From Antedon bifida (lineage: Eukaryota > Echinodermata > Crinoidea > Comatulida > Antedonidae), in NCBI GenBank assembly GCA_963402885.1, contig OY727097.1, forward strand, positions 30,807,401-30,871,400: 64,000 nt of DNA, in the 5' to 3' direction. Within the stretch, counting starts at the first letter, position 1; each line of letters opens with the position of its first letter. This document shows positions 1 to 15,700 of this stretch, in pieces. The translations under genes and the position numbers were made by a program. The notes beneath the pieces are model-generated. The model searched no databases. It worked only from the letters and a program-made list of their open reading frames with translations, and was not told the DNA's origin.

Positions 1-336
1 GTTCCAATACACTCATAAACATTTATTATTTGTATAATATTTAATGATTGGTTTCCAAATTGAGAAGCATATGTTTCTTTTGGTGCCTATTATGAATTGT
101 GTCTTTTACTTGGTAGGGCAGTAATAATAATGAATGAATGTGTTATTGTTACTACAACATCAAAGTATTCATTAACTAATTTATTACATTTACTTTTATA
201 AAATCCTTTAAAAAAGTAATGAAAGGACAATAACAATTTATATAGAAAGGAACATGCCTAAATTGTTTTAAATTGTTATGTTTTTAAATGTGTTGTAGGG
301 CTACCCTACTCAAAGAAAATGAAATAAACAATGTAC

Positions 337-767
337 CTGCATAACTGCATCTGGGAGTGGTCCATTAGTACTGGAGGGGGGTGCAGCAAACGTGTCATTT
401 GGTGTAAAACTACGTCGTATAACATCAGCATCGTCTTGTGTTTGCCGAGGGTCATCTTCAAGGTGGTTATCAAATGTAGGCATGGATCGCCTGTTTTCTT
501 TCTTCGCTTGCCAATCGTTCGCCTTACCATGTTTTGCTCTCATCCTCACCGGTTCCTCGTTCTCGATGTATTTAGAGTTGGGGGCGCTCTCTGTGAAAGG
601 ACTGCTTTCTGAGTTGATTACGGTTTCTTTTTCTAGTACAGGTTCTCGGTCAAGATCAGCTTTGATGTGGTTTGTTGGTGATTCCATGTTTCTTTTCTGT
701 TGGTCAGCTACTCGACGTCGTTCGGCTTCTTGTACCAACCAGTGAGTGTTTCCAGGGGCACTTGAAT
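337..767 (-). CDS. LMO7: LMO7-like exon before the LIM domain
   Basis: 431 nt, phase 0 at its end. It opens with DSSAPGNTHWLVQEAERRR; THWLxQEAE is conserved in LMO7/LIMCH1 shortly before the LIM domain. It ends ...GPLPDAVMQ at a GTACAT donor. No zinc-binding Cys/His pattern follows within the window, so the LIM exons lie before base 1. Confidence 0.87.
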
Positions 768-3700
768 CTATAATACAGTATAAATACATTTAAAGCTCTG
801 TCTACACTATCAAAAAAAGTGTGAGGTGCCCAAAAAAGGTAGTGATATGACATCATCGTGTCCATACATATCACATTTTTTTGATAGTGTAGATCAAATT
901 TTAATATTACTACAAAACAATTGTATGTTTACCTTTATACTTTGACATATACGATTGTTGGGGTTTGTCCTTCTCTGGAATTAACTTATTATCATTGCGA
1001 TCACGTCCATGCCCGTTCTTTCCTTCATGGTCCTTTGGTAAAAATTTATCCTCTAAAGACTCAGTGGAAGCCTTGAAAGGATTGTCCCTTTCCATTGGAC
1101 TTGGTTCTTGACTGATTCCTGCTAGTTGTCGATACTGTGATTTATTCGGCATATGGTGTTGTTGCGATTCTGCACGGGCTTGACGCAACAATCTTTCGCG
1201 TTCGAGATCTAACAACCGCTTCTCTTCTAATTGTTGTTGTTCTAAGCGGTGTCGCTCCTGTCTCAACCGATCTTGCTCAGCTCGTAGCTGATCAAGTCTT
1301 TCACGTTCCTGCCGTTCCCTCTCCTCTTGCATTTCTTTTTCTTTCTGCAGCTCTCGCCATTTTCTGTCTAAATTTTCCTTTTCTTCTTTTAACTTTCTCT
1401 CCATCGCTTCGTGTTCTTTTCGTATAGCTTCATCTCTTCGTTCCTGTTCTAATCTTTCTTTCTCTTGTCTTTCCTTTTTCAGTTTCATTGCATGTTCTCT
1501 TTCCCTTCTTTCTTCTTCTTGTGCTTTCACTCGCTCTATTTCTCTGGCTTCTTCCTCTCGCCTTTCCCATTCTGCCCTATTTGAATATTGCTCTGCTACA
1601 TGATTTTCTTTTAATCTCCTTTTATCTCTAATTTCTTCCTCTTCTAAAAGTCTATCCATAAACTGATCTGCAACGGTACTGTCCATTTCTTCACGAGGAC
1701 TAATAAGTCTTTGAGTCATTTCATCTAATTTTTCATCCTCCATTTTCTTTTTCTTCTTTTCATCTTCCGCTGCTTTTTCTAAAGCTTTTTGGTTTTCAAC
1801 CCTTAGTTTCTCTTGATCTTTTGCGTATCTTTCTTGTCGTAGCCGTTCTTGTTCTTGCTGCCAGCGCTCCAAACGCTTTCTCTCTTCGTCTACGTTGAAG
1901 CTTCTACGACTCGGTTTTGGAGCGGTTACCGGTACTGGTTTTTCTTTCTCTACTGGTTGTTCCACTTGCTTCCATAACTCTTCTACATTTGTATTCTCCT
2001 CATCATCTATAAAAACACAATATCAAAACATTATGACTAAGCTTAGAACATTTTAAACAACACTAATATTTCTTCCTAATGATAACCTCTATTAAGGAGG
2101 AACTTTTCTGTTAAACAAACAAGGGCAATATATTATAGTATATATAACAGTATGGACAATGCCTATTCAGGGAAGATCCTTATTAGGTGTACAACAGACT
2201 GTAAGATAAAACATAATATATTTGTATTGTATTTGTAAATAAATTAATTGTTTAAAGTTTATTTGGCAAAGCATATAAATTAGATGAAAGATGAGTGGTA
2301 ACAGAAATATTAGAAGGAAAGAGTGAGTTTGAAAAAGGAAAACAAAGGTTAGAATTAGATGAGAGTATTTGTTTAAAATATTTACTAAATTGTAACAATT
2401 GTTGCCTTACTTAATGTGAGATGATATGCATGCACTTGTCAATGTTATATTTCAATACTGTTCACTAATAATAATAAGTATTATCTGTAGTACTTTGATT
2501 GGAATTTCTTTGTATACTGTAAATACTTTGAATTCCAAACTATAATAGGTCTATATTCCTAATTAAAAACTCCTAATTAATACATCTACCGATGACTAAG
2601 CAGAAACCATTCAAAGTTCTAAAACCATTAATTTAACACAAAAAATGGAGAAAAATATTTAAATTACGTATAAACAAAATGTGTTACATTGCCCAAGAAA
2701 AACAAACCTATGGTCTAATATAATTATTTCTTAATCAACTTTTCACACTAAAAACTATTTTGTATGTATGAATGAGTTTTCTATATTTCATTCTATTTTT
2801 ATTTCAGAATTTTGTCCAAAAAACTTTTTTTTTATTAATGCTGTACTTCAGTAACATAACTATGGTATTAAAAAAAATCAGAAACATTATAACTACATCT
2901 TATTAAACTTTATGTGACAAAAAAATGTGATGTGCCCATATATGAACATGATGATGTCATATCACTACCATAATTGGGCACATCACACTTTTTTTGTCAA
3001 ACTAGTTTGATAGTGTAGACAGAGTTTCTTTTAGTCTTTTAAATTAAAAATCAATATTATGAATAAACCTTAACAAAACATGCAAAGTAATATTACTGGA
3101 CATGCGCTGTAAGTGACTGGCTATGTCAGGTAGTAGTTGTTGGTATACCATGCTTTTAAGGGTGTGGTTAGGAAAGGTAATTGGGTAAGAGGGAGGATGA
3201 GGTGTGGTAGGGTGAGGGGAGGAGCTTGTTACTTACCAGTTAATGTGATACAGCAATTTATACCAAATGTTATGCTGGGAATTAAATATTACCTGTAGTT
3301 GATAAATCAACTGCTGATGATGAATTGCAATTTTGGAAAGCGACTATTATATTTAAATTTTAAAGACAAAATCACTGAACCGGTTGGCCAAATAATTTGA
3401 AATCGAGTATTGTAGCTTTAAAATAACTTTTGTGGACAATTTTTTTTAATTTTTCAGTTTGCATTATCAAAGTATCCGTATCATGAAGAAAGTAATTGTT
3501 CCTCTGCGCAATACAGTTGATTTAAAAACAACAGACACTATTTTACAGCAGGTTGAGTAGTCAAGTCTTAGACCCCTTAAGTTACCCTTTTCTACCTGAA
3601 TAGCCAAACACCGGCAGGACACTTAAGTCCGGAATCTTACTGAAGAAATCTGATCTGCGTTTTACGAGTTTATCGCGGCCTGGCTCAGGGTCTTTGTGCG

Positions 3701-6700
3701 TTCGTAACGGAACCGAGTGAAACTTGTTTTGAGCTGGTTTAAACGGCTTTGGAAACGAGTACGATGGTGATGATGACCTAATAGGTCTATTCTGTTCTTG
3801 AAAGCGGTCAAAGTTCAAGTTTGGTTCTGGTTTTTTAAAAGTTTGTGATACTGGAGCTTCAGAAGGCTATGGAAATAAATAATAATTAATACAGCATTAA
3901 TTATTATATTATATTCTTTTCAAAATAACAAATTTAAGTGTGTTCAAATAAAAGTAGATATAGAAAATTTTCTTAAATGAACTTACCCTTTCATCTTGTT
4001 CAATCGAGCGATGGCGCTCTTCGCGTTTCCTTTCTTCTTCTTCTTCTCGTTCCATCTGATCCATTATTTCTTCTTCATATTCTTCACGCTCTGTTTCGCT
4101 CATGCTACGTTCATCATCCGCATCCTGGAAATAAGACAAAGTAACGAAACTGAAATTTGATGCAATTTTTGAACAAGTAATGATACAAGCAATGTGTAAC
4201 AATTACTTTAAGTATTCCAATGAATAAACAATAGATAAAGGACGTATAATGTATCCATATTATGCTCCAGTCAAGCATGGGTGAATTTGTAAATTCCACA
4301 AAGGTTTGTGATATAAACTTCTTTAAAGATATATTGTCTCCCTAAAAAAAAGTTTTTGTTAAAGTGAATAACTTTATTAAAACTGCAATATGGCCTAATG
4401 AAAGTCTGATTTTATTAATCTCAATTTTTCATGTTTTTGGGGGACAATACATCTTTAAGCTATTGTATACCAAGTATACTGATGCACTAGATTTGAATGT
4501 TTTTGAGTTTAACATTTTAGCATGAATGGCCCGTGAACAGATTATCACTCACAAAGTCTGTTCACTTCAATACCAAGGAGAGATAAATGATGAAAAGGTC
4601 ACATCTAAGCCACTACACAGTGAAGTAAGTAAAATATCACAAGTTACAAAAAAGAATAACAATCCAAGGCCAGGAGTCAGCAAAACAAAAAATAAACTGA
4701 AAACGATCAGATCAGCAGAAAAATGTAGCCTACAGTGGATTCCTCCCTTGGGGGATAGCTAGTCAAGGGGAAACTTTCTAATGAACGTGAGCTAACCTCT
4801 AGTTAGGAGACACCTCTATTTAGTGGACCCTTTGCTGGGTCATCTCCTAAATAAGTGTTACTATAATTATACCTACTTACTAGAGATGGTGATGGAAGAG
4901 GAACAAACTCCAACTGAAACCACATAGTAATCTAGTTAATAATATCCCAGAACCAAACAAACAACAGTCTATAAACAATCAAATCCTCATAGCACAATTG
5001 TATTGGAGCACATTGAACACAACCCTGGCCTACAAGAAATCCCAATAAACTTGTGTATGCCTACACATTTCTACCACCAATGATAGCTAAGGTATCAATT
5101 CACAGCAGGTGTGGCGAATAAGATGCCCGATACTCTCCCAACTGACCAATCAGATGCTTGCTTAGAGAATGTTAACAGCATGTGGTGATTAGTAAAGTAT
5201 GTAGATAGCTGTTGGCCTCAATTAGTATTTAGTGTAAGTAGAGGGCTTTGAGGCTGATGCCTCCTCCTTCTTCAGTACTTTATGTAACAGGACCCATGGG
5301 ATGGTAGTGAACTACTTTTCATAAACACTGGGCTCATTTTCATTCAGTAAAATTGTTTGTGATGGTGGTGCTCTACAATGATGATGAATGTTGTAATGAT
5401 GACAAATGTGATGCACTGATGATGATGTTGTTAACAATGTTTTTATTGATATATGAAGTATGTATATAAATATGAATACTAAAATTTCCATAACATTTAC
5501 ATACACCACACACTGTATGCCAAAAAAAATAAGTGGAATTGCAACAGCCAGTGGAGCAGTAGCCTTCAACTAAAGAAGACCCCCTATAACTATTTTAATG
5601 ACCAATGCCTCCAATTGAAAAAAATTTGTATTCATATTTTAGAAACTACTGTAATATTTATTTATGAACCACATATAACACTAAGAAATACACAAGAAAG
5701 TATAAACTGTGAACTATATATATATATACTGTACTACTACCACCCAACTATTGTAATCCAATAAACAATAGTGCTGAGGCTAAATCTAAAGATAAGATCA
5801 CCAAAAGCTACTAATAATAATGTTTCTATTGATATTGAAGATGAATTCATCAATTAAGTTGGTACTTAAAAGCAGACTAAATTGATAAGTAAGATGTAGA
5901 TGATACTTATATTGAGTAGCAGAAAATCATCTGAGATGAATGAAGAACTGTGTGTAATGTTGGTTTAACAACAACATAGGACATGGGAAGAAGTGAGAAT
6001 CTTCCCTAATAGAACAGAGCATATTTGAATGTCGAATCATTTGCTTGTTAAGTTGAATAGCTTAATGATAGATGAACAATTCCATGGCAATAGGTTCAAA
6101 TCCTTAAGCTCTGTATACACTATCAAACCTTACCTTATGTCATATGCCCATATAAGGACATGATGTTATATCGCTACCATATTTAAACATATCACTACCA
6201 TATTTGGGCACATCACACTTTTTTTGTCAAACTAGTTTGATAGTGTAGACAGAGCTTTAGTGTTTGTTCTAACATGGCTGAAGAGGGCAGTACACTCAAT
6301 GCATTTATACAATAATTTTATTTTAACAAAGCTATATACTTTTTTTATCAAATAAAAACTGAATATTGAATTGTATTACCAGTATACATGCACTAGACAC
6401 ATTTTATAAAATATTAGAATATTTTGTGAATATATTAAAAGCAATATAAAATGGAAAGGGAAAACTTCAAAATGTTGGAAATAAACATATGAGAATTCTA
6501 TGGAAGTGATGAAATAAATGTTAGAGATTTCTATTAAATATTCATTGTTTACTTTAGTGGTGTATTTTTCAAAGCAAATAAATTAAAGTTGGCATTTGTA
6601 ATTAAATCATCTTGTATAAGCCTACAATTACCAAGATTTTGATCTCTGCGTAAATAAACAATTTCAGTGATATATATATATTTTTTTTTTCTAACGGTGC

Positions 6701-9700
6701 ATGTTGATATGTAAATGAGGCCACTAATTATGCTAATTAGCAGTGAATCAACTACTGTAATAAATCCTGTGTGCAGATTTAAAATGATATATATGATTTT
6801 TAAAAGCCTTTTGATTTTATTTTATACGATACCTTTAACTTTTCGATTCTAATTTTGTCTAACTGAGAAGAAAAGAGGCATGCAAATGTTTAACAGATGA
6901 CAAAGATTACATTTAGAAAGAGCGTCATGCAATGGACAGAAAAATAAACATTTACAACATAAAATACAACAAATGTGAGAATATTCGTTTCTATTGTCTA
7001 AGAAATTTCAACTATAAAATTGAAAAAAATTTTATTTTTGCCTTTAATTTCTACCTAAATGAATTAAGAATGCTTTTGTTTCTTTTTAAATTTCTTTTCT
7101 AATTTTAATTTTGATGAATAAAAAATGGTAAAAACTATAAAATTAACTGCCATGCAATACTGCACCCTATAGTTTACTACATGATCATAAAAATGTCTAA
7201 TATTATTTCATAGCATTTTAGGCATAGCGGTGGCATTCTCACCTTATCGAACAGCTCATCTAAGCCTGGAGCACCCTCATCCTTAGGCTAGTGGAGCAAA
7301 CAAAAAACAGCAAGCAACATTAACACATTCAAGACAAGTTAAACAAAACTATAACGGTCTTTTGAATTAAACACAGCACTGACATGGTTTATGCTCAAGG
7401 ACACTAACCAATGCTTCTAGTTCATCATGAGTAAGTTCATCATGATCAAATCTTAATGTGACCAATTGAACATTTTAGTTATTATTACATAAAAACATTT
7501 GAATCACTTGTGTATAAAAAAACTATAGGTTAGTGCATTAAACAATAAACAGCATCATAAAAAAACAACCACATATCACAAACTACAGAGCAACAGACAT
7601 ACACCATACAAACTTGCGGCTTTTGTAAAAAGAATCTCCTACAATATTTTGATTTACAGAACAAAAACTTACTTAATAATAATTAGTTGATACCAAAAGT
7701 TTTTCCATTTATATTCCATTTTTATATTATTTTAATCTTCTTCTGTTGTTATGCTCATATTATAATGGTTTCCTCAAGACTAAAGGGCAATTTACACAGA
7801 CGTGCGGTAACGGTAATAACAATCTAGAATCTATGTTATTTCTTATGACCAATTAACATAACGCGGAGTGGACGGACAGTTTCCGCTCAGGATAGATACA
7901 GATTCTACGTGGGACAAGCTACACGGTTTTCTGCTTACCGTTACTGTTCGTCTGTGTAAATTGGCCTTACGACTGTGCCTTGTGAGAAACCTCTGAGCGA
8001 AATATTGAAAAAACAAAACAAAACACAACTTACAATGACATGTTGTTGACACGTATCTTCCATGATAGGTCTAAAGACATCAGGGCTGGCAAAAGTCTTG
8101 ACCTCTTTCTTCTCCATCTGGATCATAGGTTCTTCTACAACCATTCCATCCGGCACAGAATCATTATGGTGGTTGGTATGATTCACGTTTGCTGATGGGT
8201 AGTTCCCCCGATGCTCTGTGTGGTTTCGGTTCTTTGGTATTTCTACAGGTGCTTTCGCTGGTTTTTGCATTGGGACATCTCGTACTGGTTGCTCATAATT
8301 GTTTATTTTTCTATTTAAAAAAAAGGTGAAGAAATTAAGATTCCTTACAAAAAAGTGGACAAAAGTAAATTATATTTCAATAGAAACATAACATTCTATA
8401 TGCAAAAAACTTTCCAAATACTGAAGACCTACAAATTCACATTTTTTTAATGTTCTGAAAAGAATTAATGTACATTGTAGCCTAGGCATAAAGCTCTGTC
8501 TACACTATCAAACTAGTTTGACAAAAAGTGTGATATGCCCAAATATGATAGTGGTATGACATCATCATGTCCATATATCGGTGGGCACATCACATTTTTT
8601 TTGTCAAATAAAGTGTGATAGTATAGACAGAACTTAAGAACCTCTGGTTTTATATTATTATTACTCTTCAGTGTTACTATGAAATAAAATGTTTATAGCC
8701 TTTAACTAAAGTTTTAACTGCTTAAGTAAAAAACAGGAGACTAAAGAGAAGTAGGTGTTTGATTTCCTCAGCAATCTTTTAAAGGGTAGTTAACTATTTA
8801 TAGTAAGCTAGGCTGTATTGGTGAAATGATAAACAAAACCCAACTGTAACCAAAACAAACCAACTGAAAATATGCAATGTTTTTAGTAAATGCCAGATGG
8901 CTGAAACATTAGCTCTGTGCAATAATAAATATTACTGGCGAGTGATTGAATGCTATTACATTGTACTTATACTTGTACTTAAATTAATAACAATTAAATA
9001 TCAATTTTTTAAATTAAATGTTTTCTCCCAATTATATTTGTGTTTATCATTAATACATTAATTAAATGGTTTCGTGGGAAATACAATTTTTTTTAAAATG
9101 TTGTACTTATGATGTATTCTTCTATTATTTATTCCTTTCAGTGAAACATAAAACACTGAGGAGAGACAAGAGCTGTCAAAGACAACTATCGCCAGAGGGC
9201 GTGTCTTTCCAACTCCAGACAAACAATACAAGCTACATTCTGCTACAATTGTTAAGGAATACACATTTGTTTGTAGTGATGATGTTTGTTTGTTGTTACT
9301 TTGGGAGTACGGAACCTGAACTCTTGTTATAGTGATTAGGTTCACTTTTAGGTTCCTGCCTACTCCCTTAGTTTCTGTGTTTGTGTATGTTTGTAACTGG
9401 TTTTTGGCAATAAATAATAATAATAATAATAATGACATCATCATGTCCATATATCGGCACATCACATGTTTTTATCACATAAAGTTTGATAGTGTACACA
9501 GAGCATTAGGCATACAAGAGTTTCTGTATCTAAATTTGTGAAGTCTAGGAAACTAAATACTATCAATATTTGTTATATAATTTTTTCTATAAAAGTTAAA
9601 TTTTTTTTATATAATTACTCTAAACAAATAAATAAAATGAAACATATAGAAAGGTCAGGAGAAGGTTGCGACTATTATTACACAAGTTGGGTAAACTTAC

Positions 9701-12700
9701 GGGTCTTTGGAGCGTTTCATTCCCATTAACGATGACGGCGGTGAGATTGCTTCATCTGATAACATAGACTTGAATGGATTATCATCAAGAGGTACACTTC
9801 CTGAATCTGTCGTCAATAAGATAACAAGTGTTATTTGACACTAACATCAAGATTAAATCAGCTATATTGCAGTACTTGGGGGGATACACTTCAACAGAGC
9901 TATTCAAGGAGTTCACAAATTACTTTAGTTACACTATGAAATAACTTGTTTTTCTAATACTGTTGTAAAGAATTGGTTTACCCACTCTTATCTCAAATCA
10001 TGGTTTATTTTAAATAATCTTATTAAAATAAAGTATTAGTATTGCAAAGTTAATTTTACTACAATAAAAGCTATTGTGGAGCTATTTATTCATTTATCTA
10101 TCGACTTTAGAATTTAGATTAGAACATCAGATTTTGTACATGTACATTCCTATAATTAAAACACCACTGGGACACCCTGTGAAATGAAGGGCAATATATA
10201 CCAATACCAATTCAATCTCTTTTATTATTCATCTTCATAAAAAAAACAATACACATAGCAAAAAGGAGTTAACCAAATTAAATGAGGATGAAAGGGACCT
10301 CCAGGAAACCCCAAGGGGCTTTTGTTGATAGGAGGCCCACAAAAAACACTACGAACAACCCCTATTAAGGGGACACTTGGTTGGGTCCTGAAGTATGATG
10401 TAAACTTAACCTGTGTGATACTTATTTATATTTACTTATTTATATTTATTTGTCTAATATGAATATATAAATAGAAACAAAGTTGAACAAGAATTAAACG
10501 TACCTCCTTCATCATATCTTCTTATTTTCAGAGTCATTCTACCAATAAGTACGGCATGACTTATACTGTACTCAATCTCTTCATAAGACGCACTTAGTAC
10601 TTTGTCTCCATTCACTGATACGATGACATCACCGGGTTGAACATCTACGCTTGCCGCTGTTGAACCTAAATATTAGAGTGTAGTGAGCATACGATTGACC
10701 TTTGACCTTCCCATTTACATATCTCTTGGTATGAACGCAGTATGAAAATGAGATGTACTGAGGAAAACTATATTATCAATACTTGATTCTGATAATTATT
10801 TTATTTCAATTTAACTGCTATTGTATTACTTTTGCAACTTTTTTTTTTTTACAAAAATATCTCCGAATGATCTCCGAAGTTGTAGTTCCATAGCCTTAAT
10901 TAAACTATTGTAAATAATGATTTTATCATATAAGTTTTAGCACTCTTTTGATTTGTCATGTTTTAAATTGTTTTATATGTATTTGGACCCTTTAATATCA
11001 AAATTCTTTTGAAATGAAGCACGGATGATCCTCTTTAAAGATGGTTATTGAAAATAAAAAAAGTTAAAAACAAATTTTGGAATGAAATGTTGTAATTGAA
11101 AACCGTAAAATAGAAGGTTTTTAAAAGTGTATAAATAAGAGGGTTGACTAATACAGTAAAAATTATATGAAATGACATCAAGTAAGTCTCACAGACACAA
11201 CATACCTTTCCTAATCTTATCAATCGTCGGTGGCTTCTTGACCTCTGACCCACCACTAAATGAGAATCCAAATCCCTTCTCGTTGCAGGGCCGTTGGTTC
11301 ATCGCGATAGACTTCTCAACGAAAGGTCGATTTTTTGCCTGTGACATTAATAAATATCATGAAAATAATAAATCAAATTTAAGATAAAAAGACGAGAATA
11401 GAGATGCTTATTGTTGTCTTGTAATGAACTTAAAAGTTAAAGTTAATTATTAATAAGATTAATCTTGCGTGAAATATTTATTGTTAAACATTTCCCATAG
11501 GCCTAACATCTCAGAAAACGTTCCCTGTGCTGTCTGTTATAACTGTTAGATAGTTTAGATTTAAAAAAACTGTTAAATCTGTTTTAGTATTGTGTTAAAT
11601 AATTATCAAAACACAAAATTGTGAATATATTATGTTAATAAGCATATTATTTGAACAAATAATTAATATGAATATTACAGTTATTATGCATTTAAAGCAA
11701 GCTTGAAAATATGTACGATCGTTAAATTTCTTAGAATAACTTTCCAAATAAAATAATTGTATATCGAAATGCAAATAATTCATTCGCAGAAATATTGATA
11801 AAAATAATAAGTATTGAAATTCAAATATTAGTTCTGATCAAATAACCAAATATGCACATTGTGGCAAATAATAAACAAACATGTAAACATGTACCAGATG
11901 TGTGCAAGTTATAAATCAAAATTTAAAATAAAATATAAATTTATAAATTTTCATAGTACGTCCAAAAATAAAGTTAAAAGTATCAAATGTGCAGGATTAA
12001 TAGCAAATAGCAATACTTACAAAAAGACGAAACCAGATAGGCTCCCTCTATAGATGAGTAGGTGAATAGAAAGCGGGATAGTTAGTCAAAGGTTAGAGGT
12101 CAGTAATACACAGTGTACCAATATTAGATACCAATGGATATAAAATAAAGTGGATGGGGTAGAAAAATATTGAATAATGAAACATATTTAGTAGACCCAC
12201 AAGATTAAAAAAATGATTGAAGTGATAATGATAATATGATAGTGAATCAGTATCAAAATTGATTATGAACCAGATCAACTATAAAATGAAAATTGTGTGA
12301 CAATAGATAATATGGCATCAACATATGCAATATAATATCAATACAATATATAATCATGTAACACCTGAGTTACTTATAGCTTGGTTCTCATCTAGGAGGC
12401 AACACTACGACGTAAGCGCAACGAGTTGACCAATGGCAAGCGACAGTTCAAATAATCCACCGCCAGTGATTGGTCAACTCACTTACGTTGCGTTACATCC
12501 TTATGTTGCGTCTCTAGTGGGAACCAAGCATTATAGCTTACAATACACATAATATGGTATACAAAAACATAGAGAACAAATTTTAAACATATACACATAA
12601 CTGTACTGTAATGTGAAATTAACACACATCTAGAAAAGCGTATGGCAAAAAGACATAACCGACACAAATAGTGGTATTATTTTGAATATCATAAAAATAA

Positions 12701-15700
12701 ACAAATTACTATATATAAAAGCATATAATTAGATAATAGAAGAAAACTAATAGATATAACTGTAATAAGTTTAAAGTGTAATAAATTATTAATAAAACAC
12801 ATCATCATCTGGCGATTGCGATTTGTTTACAAAGCATTGTAAAAGGAGCGCAAAACATAAAATAGCAAAATATTCTACTGAATAATAATATTGTAGATAA
12901 ATGGAATTACGTTAACATAACATAATGTAGAACAAAAATTGTAAAAATCACAGGTAGTATTAATGCATTTGTATAGTTTAATTTGTGCTCGATTCTGATT
13001 ACATCGCAACCAGAACTGACTAAATCACAGCCGATCCTAAGTGATTATCGCAATGCTAACCATGTATGCATAGTATTAGATCATGTAGAAATAAGATTAT
13101 ATGGTATATAAAAAGTGAACAAAATATGTCAACAACCGAAAATATACAAAATTGATACAAAAAGAATCCCTGACAGAATAAGCCTAAAACCCTTGATGTT
13201 TACACAAAGCTATGGATGAACAGATAGGAATGCAGACGGACAATACAAAAACAACAATAAATGCTCGTATAACAAAAGGCCTCTCATACTTACTTCTGGT
13301 TCGGTTTTTGACTGAAAAGGTTTGGTAGAAAAAGAATTGTGGGAAAGAAACAAGAAATGTTATGAACTAAATTGCATGAACTTGAGAAAGAATGATTTGC
13401 AGATTGTGCTGAATTTTATTTTGCGTCAAAAATATGTTTGAAAAAAAAAAAAATTTCATGATTAGGGAAAAGGGTATGGAATGGGGAAAAAGAATGAAAG
13501 GCATGAAATATTGCTATTTTTTGGGGTAGTGATTGACTTAATTTAATGTTGGCTGGTGGAATAGAATAATAGTTCATTCTTATATAGCGCATCTAAGCAA
13601 GCTCTCAATGCTCTGCACATTATTACCCCGGTTATTTTTGGATCAAACACATATGGAAACATATTCACATAATGCAGGTAGTAATTAGTGCAAAGTTGTG
13701 TCTTGATCTAACCGGGTACCCCATTTTACACATCTGGGTGGAGAGAGGCAAATGTAAGTGTCTTGCCTAAAGGATACAAGCAATGCCGCGAGAGTTGGAT
13801 TCAAACAATCAGTAATCAAACGTCCAACACACTACGCCACACACCCTCACAAACAGGGAGGTGGTAGGACATAAACTGAACAATACACCAAATGTGATCC
13901 CAGACGGCACATTTCATTTTGATTTAGTGTACTTTGCCAAAAAGATTTGATTTCAATGTCATATTTTTTTCTCCTGACATTTAGTACAGTATTTGGTCAG
14001 AGTTGAATAACATTAACACTTTTATTGTGTTAAGTACCCTATTAGGATTGCTTCAATAAAATGCTAACCTTCAATGTGTTATAAAAAACTGAAACATTAA
14101 CCTCATAAAAACGCTAATAACATTATATATTTTATGATTTTGGTTTGATTTTGTAAATTTATCTCAAGGTAGACAATTTAAAAAAAATATGTATTTTAGG
14201 TTTACTCCTTAAACTTCCTCATGTCTGGACGAATAAAGTTACAATTCATCTTTTCTCACTGATTTTTGGTGTACATGCATAAATAACACAAATAGAGATA
14301 CTTAATTAATTGTTGTTTATTTGCATGTAAGCTACAGTATCTATTGGTTGAGTGCAAGTGTTGTTTGTGACAAGTTTAGCAAATGTTAGAACACTAAGTT
14401 GATAGGTTAGATGATAATGATTACAATGCGCTCATGCTAATTAGATCAATTAAATTAATCGAATTAAATAGATCGATTAATTCTGTATGTCTCAATAAAG
14501 TAAGAGAGCTGGTCAAATGGAGAGGTTTGGTATTAAATTGACACTACTGTAGGTACCACCTAAGGCTCTGTCTACACTATCAAACTTTATGCGACAAAAA
14601 AATGTGATATGCCCATATATGGACATGATGATGTCATATCACTACCATATTTGGGCACATCACACTCTTTCAAAGTAGTTTGATAGTGTTGACAGAGCTT
14701 TACACATATGAATCCATTGATTATCATCAAATTGCAGTACTAATAATTGAGGAATGAAAAGGCATTTAAAATATGATTATTTTTAATTATTGGTTATTTC
14801 CTTACCTCTTCATCTTTCTTTGGTTCAGGTTTTTTTGGGACTTGCGAATCTAGGTCTAGACTCTGACTATAAGCAGCCATACGGCTCTTAATTCCCAGGC
14901 TAACACGCCGTTTTTCCGGCTGCCATGCTGTTGAGTTTTTACTGTTTTCTTTTTGCTCTCGCTCACGAGCATTTACAAGTTTACTATTAAAATTTCCACG
15001 GAAATCGTGTGGATTTGATTTCTCCATAATACTGTGTTCTTGTTGAATTGCCGGTTCTTTCACTAATTGCGGCCTTGGTTTGCCCACCTGAAATTAAAAT
15101 TTTAAATATTAACACCATCACTTGGTAGGTCTACAAGTGGTCCCTTAATTTCCAAATGTTCAATTCTCTATTATAAAGAAATTCAACAATTTTTTTGACT
15201 TTTTCTTTTAACAAATGAAATCTAGATGTGCAGAATGAAATGAAAAAACAATGATATTTGCAGTTTTGATGATTTTACGAAGGAGCACAATTTACATGTT
15301 ACTACCATGCTGTTTTTTTGAGTTAATTAACCCTATCACCAGGATATTCTACTGTAATACAATCAACATCTTTCATAAACTGGTGTCAAGAAAATACAGA
15401 TGTTTAACATGAGCAGACCTTGTCTTTTGAGGCTTGGGATCACTCACCTAACACACTCCTAAAATGGCCATGAGAAGTGCGAATTACAGCACACTTAAAT
15501 TCTACACACCAAGATACAAACAGCACACCTACACCACTCCTGAATGTTTTGATAAGTGCAATTTTCAAAAGACAAGGCCTGCATAAAATGACACAGCTTG
15601 GAGAGGTGCATTGGTAGTGTACAGTAACTTGTGGTTAACATGCACACAATTAAGTCCTGGGTTCGAATTCGGCATTTTCTCACTAGCAGGATCTGTAAGC

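Larger units (their letters stand above)
4125..7242. other. intron of the LMO7-like gene
   Basis: Holds MITE D copy 1, GGGGACAC units near 4780, MITE A copy 3 and an (AT)n run near 5719 and 6672. No gene seen. Confidence 0.6.

Noticed and set aside
392-745. 117-codon plus-strand ORF
   Set aside because: Antisense shadow of the LMO7-like exon 337-767.
15640-15670. Possible tRNA gene (strong B box)
   Set aside because: No acceptor stem or anticodon arm can be folded around it; treated as a SINE fragment.
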